Source: Bacteroidales bacterium
GTDB lineage: Bacteria; Bacteroidota; Bacteroidia; Bacteroidales; UBA932
NCBI GenBank assembly: GCA_017476575.1
Contig: JAFUZO010000021.1
Coordinates: 1-36,663, forward strand
Direction: 5' to 3'
Length of the DNA: 36,663 nt
Shown here: one piece after another, positions 32,835 through 36,663 of the stretch
How positions within the stretch are numbered: position 1 is the first letter of the stretch
How the letters are laid out: the number at the start of each line of letters is the position of its first letter
Position numbers and translations under genes: made by a program
The notes under the pieces: model-generated
Database searches by the model: none
The model's input: the letters and a program-made list of their open reading frames with translations, nothing else
What the model was told of the DNA's origin: nothing

Positions 32835-33325
32835 TGTGCGACGGTTGCATTGAAGATGTCCTCGACCAGTTTCTCGACGATGGTCTCGCAGAGCCCGGCC
32901 TCGACAGCATCCAGGGAGTTGTTGGAGTCGTAGTCCTCGTAGGCCGAGAAGGACTTTTCCAAGTCATCCTCGGGATACTTCCGGTTCGTGAAAGTCACCT
33001 TGACCGTGATGGTCAGGCGGTTCTGGGCGGCAAATTCTCCGGCGGTCACAGCCGTTGCCTTGACGTCGTAGCCGGTCACTTCGCAGACCAGTTCCAGGTC
33101 GCCGTCCACATCCACCTGTTCCAGGCGGGTGAGCTTGCGGAACTTGTCTTGCAGGGCCTCCGTAAGGTCGTTGGACAAGGACGGGTTGACCCGCAGCGCC
33201 TTGTATTCGACGTACGGGATGGTGATGCTCTTTACGTCCGGCTGGATGTTCGTTCCGGAGAACGAGTAGATGCCGCATGCGACGGTGGTGAGGGCTGCCG
33301 CGATGAGTGTCAGGATCTTTTTCAT
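32828..33325 (-). CDS. lptE: LptE-family outer-membrane lipoprotein
   Basis: A 165-residue lipoprotein (lipobox TTVAC, Cys17) of the Bacteroidetes LptE family. The family is related to the LPS-transport component that plugs LptD and delivers LPS to the outer surface. Typical features are CGIYSFSGTNIQPDVKSITI near the N-terminus, LSNDLTEALQDKF and a C-terminal region rich in acidic residues. The start overlaps the stop of the sigma54 activator gene by four bases (ATGA). Position, size and sequence fit; the LPS role is inferred from the family. Confidence 0.92.
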   Translation of the reverse strand: MKKILTLIAAALTTVACGIYSFSGTNIQPDVKSITIPYVEYKALRVNPSLSNDLTEALQDKFRKLTRLEQVDVDGDLELVCEVTGYDVKATAVTAGEFAAQNRLTITVKVTFTNRKYPEDDLEKSFSAYEDYDSNNSLDAVEAGLCETIVEKLVEDIFNATVAQW

Positions 33326-34533
33326 TTCTTCCGGTATTCAGGGGGCAGCTTGCGGTAGAGGGTGCGTTCGGACATACCGAGTTCTTCCGCGGCCAGTTTG
33401 CGGTTGCCATGGTGTTTTTCCAGGGCCCGGCGGATCAGTTCGGCCTCGGTCTGCTTGAGGGAAAGGTTGTCTTGCGGCTGTTCTTCCGGATCGAGGTCGA
33501 CGTAGCGCGCGGGCGCCTCGTCCTGCCCTTGCCATTCAGCCTCCAGCGGCTCTTCGGCAGGAGGCGGCGGCAGTTGCCGGCGGTCCAGCCGGGCTTCGAG
33601 GGCATCGACCTTCTGTTTGAGGTCGAAGATGGCTTTGTAGACGGCCTGGCGCTCTTCCGGGCTCATTCCCGGGCCGGTAGACGATGGCTGCTGTGCGCCT
33701 TCAAAGACGACCGGGATCGGCTCGCCCTGCTCGATGGGCATGAAGGGTGCGAGGTCGGCAGCGTCCAGTTCGATGCGCTGGAGGGTCGGCGTGACTTTCT
33801 GCGACACCTGGGCGGTCAGGGCCTGGGTAAAGCCCATCAGTTGGCGGATGTTGCCCGGCCAGCGGTAGCTTTCCAACAGGCGGATAGCATCCGGTCGGAG
33901 GGATATCTTGCACATGCCGCTCACCTCGGAGAAGTCGGAGGTGAACTTGCGGAACAGCAGGTACAGGTCGTTCTTGCGGTCCCTCAGGGCCGGGATGCGG
34001 ATCTGGGCTGCGCTCAGGCGGAAGTAGAGGTCCTCGCGGAACTTGCCGCGTTTGACCGCCTCATAGAGGTCCACGTTGGTGGCAGCGACCACCCGCACGT
34101 CCGTATGCTCCACCTTGTTGGAACCGACCTTGCGGTATTCTCCCGACTGGAGGACCCGCAGCAGCAGGGCCTGGGATTCCAGCGGCAGCTCCGCGATCTC
34201 GTCCAGGAACAGGGTGCCGCCGTTGGCCTCTTCGAAATAGCCTTTCCGTGTCTCCGTGGAACCGGTGAAGGAGCCCTTGACATGGCCGAAAAGCTCTGAA
34301 TTGACGAGTTCCTTGGCGAGGGCCCCGCAGTTGACGACGAAGAAGTTCTCGCTCCGGCGGAGGGAATACTGGTGGATGATGCGGGCGAAGCTTTCCTTGC
34401 CGACGCCGCTCTCTCCGAGGATGAGGACACTGAGCCCGGTCGGCGCGAACTTGACCGCCGTTTCCAAGGCCTGGTTGAGCGCCGGGTCGTTTCCGATGAT
34501 GTCGAATTTATTTTTTAACGCCTGTATATCCAT
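33322..34533 (-). CDS. Sigma54-dependent activator without a receiver domain
   Basis: A 403-residue enhancer-binding protein. The AAA+ sigma54-interaction domain starts almost at the N-terminus: Walker A GESGVGKE (40-47), loop GSFTGS (87-92) and Walker B GTLFLDE (106-112), with the arginine-finger region FREDLYFRLS. A Gln/Pro-rich linker with a short coiled coil (KAIFDLKQKVDALEARLDRR) leads to a Fis-type HTH (AELIRRALEKHHGNRKLAAE, SERTLYRKL). No sensory domain is present, so control may be through abundance or a partner. The usual GAFTGA loop, which contacts sigma54, is GSFTGS here, keeping the critical Thr. The start at 34533 is chosen because the -7 box lies eight bases upstream; longer frames run antisense to the next gene. 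Confidence 0.92.
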   Translation of the reverse strand: MDIQALKNKFDIIGNDPALNQALETAVKFAPTGLSVLILGESGVGKESFARIIHQYSLRRSENFFVVNCGALAKELVNSELFGHVKGSFTGSTETRKGYFEEANGGTLFLDEIAELPLESQALLLRVLQSGEYRKVGSNKVEHTDVRVVAATNVDLYEAVKRGKFREDLYFRLSAAQIRIPALRDRKNDLYLLFRKFTSDFSEVSGMCKISLRPDAIRLLESYRWPGNIRQLMGFTQALTAQVSQKVTPTLQRIELDAADLAPFMPIEQGEPIPVVFEGAQQPSSTGPGMSPEERQAVYKAIFDLKQKVDALEARLDRRQLPPPPAEEPLEAEWQGQDEAPARYVDLDPEEQPQDNLSLKQTEAELIRRALEKHHGNRKLAAEELGMSERTLYRKLPPEYRKK

Positions 34534-34541
34534 AGTCCCGG

Positions 34542-34549
34542 CAAATTTA
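34542..34549 (-). promoter_or_regulatory. -7 promoter element of the sigma54 activator operon
   Basis: On the minus strand, TAAATTTG matches TAnnTTTG, eight bases before the ATG at 34533; a very short or absent leader is implied. Confidence 0.6.
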
Positions 34550-34562
34550 CTAAATTTTTGCG

Positions 34563-34570
34563 TATATTTG
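34563..34570 (+). promoter_or_regulatory. -7 promoter element of the TPR lipoprotein gene
   Basis: TATATTTG matches TAnnTTTG, 39 bases before the ATG at 34610. It is divergent from the sigma54 activator's box, 13 bases away. Confidence 0.6.
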
Positions 34571-34609
34571 CGAAATGTACGACGAGTGTACAATTTAAAT
34601 CTCTGTGAT

Positions 34610-36256
34610 ATGAAAAAAGGTCTTAGATTCATTGCTGCCGCTGCGGCCATCGCCGCAGCCGCATCCTGTGCCTCCATCGAGAAGATGGAGAAAATGGCGG
34701 AGAGTGTCCAGGTGAGCTGCGAGCCGTCCGTGCTCGAGGTCGTCGCCGGTACCATCGATGCCACTGTCACCGTGACCTATCCGAAAGACTATTTCAACCC
34801 CAAGGCCATCCTCGAGGTGACGCCCGTCATCGTCTATGAAGGGGGAGAGGCCAAGATGAAGCCTTTCACCTACCAGGGTGAGAAGGTGAAGGACAATTAC
34901 AAAGTCGTTTCCGCCGCCGGGCAGACCGTGACCGAGAAGGTCCACTTCGAGTATGTCGAGGGCATGGAGAAGTGCTATCTGGAGCTCCGTGGTGTCGCGA
35001 AGGCCAAGTCCAAGAGTGTCGCGCTCCCTTCCAAGAAGGTCGCCGATGGTGCCAATACGACTTATATGCTGGTCAAGCGCGCCGGTGTCGTCCCTTTCAA
35101 GGCGGATGCCTACCAGGACGTCATCTCCGAGAGCAAGGAAGGCCAGATCCGCTATCTCGTCAATAGCGCCGAGGTCCGTAACAGTGAATTGAAGGGCCAG
35201 TCCGTCAAGGACTTCCAGGAAGCCCTCGATGCCATCAAGGCCAATGAACGCGCCACCATCACCGGCACCGAGATCGTCGCCTATGCCTCTCCGGAGGGAG
35301 CCGAGAAACTGAATAACGAGCTCTCCGGCAAGCGTTCCGGCACCGCCGGCAAGGCCTGGAAGCAGATCACCAAGGGCCGCGAGGCCGGCGATCCCGAGGT
35401 CAAGAGTGTCGGCGAGGACTGGGAGGGCTTCCAGAAGCTCGTCAGCGAGTCCAACCTCGAGGACAAGGACCTCATCCTGCGCGTCCTCTCCATGTACAGC
35501 GACCCGGCCGTCCGTGAGAACGAGATCCGCAACATGTCCCAGGTCTACTCCGCCCTCAAGGGCGAGGTGCTCCCGGAACTCCGCCGTGCCCGTCTCATCG
35601 CCAATGTCGAATACCAGAACTATACTTCCGAAGAACTCCTGAAACTCCTGGAGGAGAATGCCGACGTCCTCGACGAGGAAGCCCTCCTGCGCACCGCCAC
35701 CCTCGTGAAGGATGCCGCCCAGAAGGAAGCCATCTACAAACGGGCCGTCTCCAAGTTCAGCAGCGAGCGCGCACAGTTCAACCTGGCCGCCCTCTATCTC
35801 AACCAGGGGAAGGACACCAAGGCAGAGGAGGCCCTCTCCAAGGTGAAGTCCGGTGATGCCGACGTCATCAATGCCATGGGCGTCCTCGCTCTCCACAAGG
35901 ACGACCTCGAGACCGCCGAGAACTGCTTCCGCAAGTCCGGCACCGAGGCGGCCAAGGCCAATCTCGGCATCGTCCAGATCCTGAACGGCCAGTATGACGA
36001 CGCGGCGAAGACCCTCGCCGACGCCCCCGGCTGCTGCCACAATCCGGCCCTCGCGTATATCCTCACCGACCAGCTCGACAAGGCGGCGTCCACTATCCAC
36101 TGCGCCTGCCCGAAATGCCAGTACCTCAAGGCGGTCATCGCCGCCCGCCAGGGAGATGCCGACGCCGTGAAGGCCAACCTTGAGAAGGCCTCCAAGGACG
36201 CTTCGCTGGCCGAGCGCGCTGCCAAGGACATCGAGTTCGCCGGCTACGAACTGTAA
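34610..36256 (+). CDS. TPR lipoprotein with an OmpA-like motif
   Basis: A 548-residue lipoprotein (lipobox AAASC, Cys20). The N-terminal half has strands of an envelope protein (SCEPSVLEVVAGTIDATVTV). Near residues 215-245, TGTEIVAYASPEGAEKLNNE followed by LSGKR resembles the peptidoglycan-binding loop of OmpA-like domains (ASPEG...N..LS..R), seen in other Bacteroidales envelope proteins. The C-terminal half is built of TPR-like helices (AQFNLAALYLNQGKDTKAEEAL, then NAMGVLALHKDDLETAENCF). Six cysteines lie in the last 100 residues, five of them in APGCCHN and HCACPKC. It may help anchor or organise the outer membrane; function is not established. Codons are strongly biased toward C/G endings, suggesting high expression. 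A strong hairpin follows. Confidence 0.85.
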   Translation: MKKGLRFIAAAAAIAAAASCASIEKMEKMAESVQVSCEPSVLEVVAGTIDATVTVTYPKDYFNPKAILEVTPVIVYEGGEAKMKPFTYQGEKVKDNYKVVSAAGQTVTEKVHFEYVEGMEKCYLELRGVAKAKSKSVALPSKKVADGANTTYMLVKRAGVVPFKADAYQDVISESKEGQIRYLVNSAEVRNSELKGQSVKDFQEALDAIKANERATITGTEIVAYASPEGAEKLNNELSGKRSGTAGKAWKQITKGREAGDPEVKSVGEDWEGFQKLVSESNLEDKDLILRVLSMYSDPAVRENEIRNMSQVYSALKGEVLPELRRARLIANVEYQNYTSEELLKLLEENADVLDEEALLRTATLVKDAAQKEAIYKRAVSKFSSERAQFNLAALYLNQGKDTKAEEALSKVKSGDADVINAMGVLALHKDDLETAENCFRKSGTEAAKANLGIVQILNGQYDDAAKTLADAPGCCHNPALAYILTDQLDKAASTIHCACPKCQYLKAVIAARQGDADAVKANLEKASKDASLAERAAKDIEFAGYEL

Positions 36257-36273
36257 GCCCGGTCCAGATTCTT

Positions 36274-36311
36274 CATCCCGCAGGGAGGACACGCGTCCTC
36301 CCTGCGGGATG
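36274..36311 (+). terminator. 17-bp hairpin after the TPR lipoprotein gene
   Basis: CATCCCGCAGGGAGGAC (36274-36290) is the perfect reverse complement of 36295-36311, with loop ACGC. TTCCGTTTCC follows. It is a very stable probable terminator, 17 bases past the stop codon. Confidence 0.8.
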
Positions 36312-36374
36312 TTCCGTTTCCGTTTCCGTTCCCCCGTCCCCGTCCCGCACTGTCCGTCCCTGTCCCTCTTCGTC

Positions 36375-36413
36375 GAGGCTGTATTCTAAGACTTTTCCAA
36401 GGAATACAGCCTC
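36375..36413. repeat. 12-bp inverted repeat
   Basis: GAGGCTGTATTC (36375-36386) and GAATACAGCCTC (36402-36413) are perfect reverse complements around a 15-base loop. Possibly a second terminator acting from the other side, or an RNA structure. Confidence 0.7.
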
Positions 36414-36589
36414 CTCTCCCCTCCGGCCCCGGCGGTACAGTTTCGGCACGGAAACCGCCCTTTTCCCGTCCGAAAGGCTGTCACCCTCTTCCGAAATTCC
36501 GTACAACTCCACAAAAATCCTTGCAAATCAGAAAAAATTCGTATCTTCCCGTGTTTGACACTTTGATTTTGTCGAACCGGGGATGATTC

Positions 36590-36637
36590 AAGGCCACAGA
36601 CCGCTGTAGGGGCGATTTGTGGCCTTTGCATTTTTTC
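36590..36637 (+). terminator. Hairpin with T-run near the window end
   Basis: AAGGCCACA (36590-36598) pairs with TGTGGCCTT (36618-36626), followed by TGCA and six T. It has the form of an intrinsic terminator with no gene directly upstream, so it may end a short RNA or act as a leader attenuator of a gene beyond the window. Confidence 0.6.
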
Positions 36638-36641
36638 TGAG

Positions 36642-36663
36642 AATGTAGCAATATTGCCACATT
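36642..36663. repeat. 22-base near-perfect palindrome
   Basis: AATGT-A-GCAAT is followed directly by ATTGC-C-ACATT, so ten of eleven positions per arm pair. The size and symmetry suit an operator for a dimeric regulator of a gene beyond the window; the regulator is unknown. Confidence 0.5.

Larger units (their letters stand above)
36257..36663. other. Non-coding end region rich in hairpins
   Basis: No convincing gene. A minus-strand frame at 36386-36631 has no recognisable domain. The stretch holds the terminator at 36274-36311, a pyrimidine-rich run of TTCCG/TCCC units (about 36312-36370), a hairpin at 36375-36413, a terminator-like hairpin at 36590-36637 and a palindrome at 36642-36663. 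Confidence 0.5.

Noticed and set aside
36386..36631. An 81-codon minus-strand gene
   Set aside because: No domain and no promoter box; it overlaps two hairpins.

Overview
The window looks like a chromosomal segment of a GC-rich member of the order Bacteroidales. This is inferred from family content: a TonB-dependent receptor with a DUF4249 lipoprotein, a DUF4923 protein, LptE-family and C69 dipeptidase genes, and tandem short TonB proteins. It is also inferred from at least fifteen matches to the Bacteroidetes -7 promoter element TAnnTTTG just upstream of start codons. No tRNA, rRNA, transposase, phage gene or CRISPR array was seen. I cannot name the genus; an uncultured gut or rumen lineage is plausible.

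Layout. 0.3-7.4 kb (minus): hflX, then tightly packed TonB-dependent receptor, DUF4249 lipoprotein and MG2/plug-like protein genes, probably one envelope uptake unit. 7.4-14.5 kb: ybeY-mnmG (plus), ruvA (minus), then sufS-sufE-sufT-folK-glyS (plus), which covers rRNA and tRNA maturation, recombination, Fe-S assembly, folate synthesis and tRNA charging. 14.7-20.6 kb (plus): a serpin lipoprotein, a shortened TPR/transmembrane/HTH regulator, two tandem TonB proteins, a ThiL-like protein that has lost most catalytic motifs, and a DUF4923 protein. 20.7-26.3 kb (minus): dnaE and a C69 dipeptidase. 26.4-28.0 kb (plus): a small exported protein and pheS. 28.1-34.5 kb (minus): a Tat-exported Gfo/Idh/MocA oxidoreductase, a ClpB without its N-domain, and the chain sigma54 activator-lptE-TPR-like protein-secG. 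34.6-36.3 kb (plus): a TPR lipoprotein with an OmpA-like motif. The last 400 bases hold several hairpins and no convincing gene.

Most promising observations. (1) Three imperfect copies of a ParB/parS-type palindrome lie within 2 kb of mnmG-ruvA-sufS. One fills the 19-base gap between mnmG and ruvA, and two sit in coding sequence written with codons unusual for this GC-rich DNA. This suggests a centromere-like, origin-proximal region. (2) A 22-bp perfect inverted repeat lies between the pheS promoter and the conserved pheS start and is open in frame with it. (3) A ThiL-fold protein lacking the family's metal and ATP motifs is coupled to a TonB gene. (4) The TonB-dependent receptor has an extra N-terminal domain of about 250 residues. 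(5) ClpB lacks its substrate-recruitment domain. (6) Several genes have the -7 element only 4-8 bases from the start codon, which suggests leaderless mRNAs.
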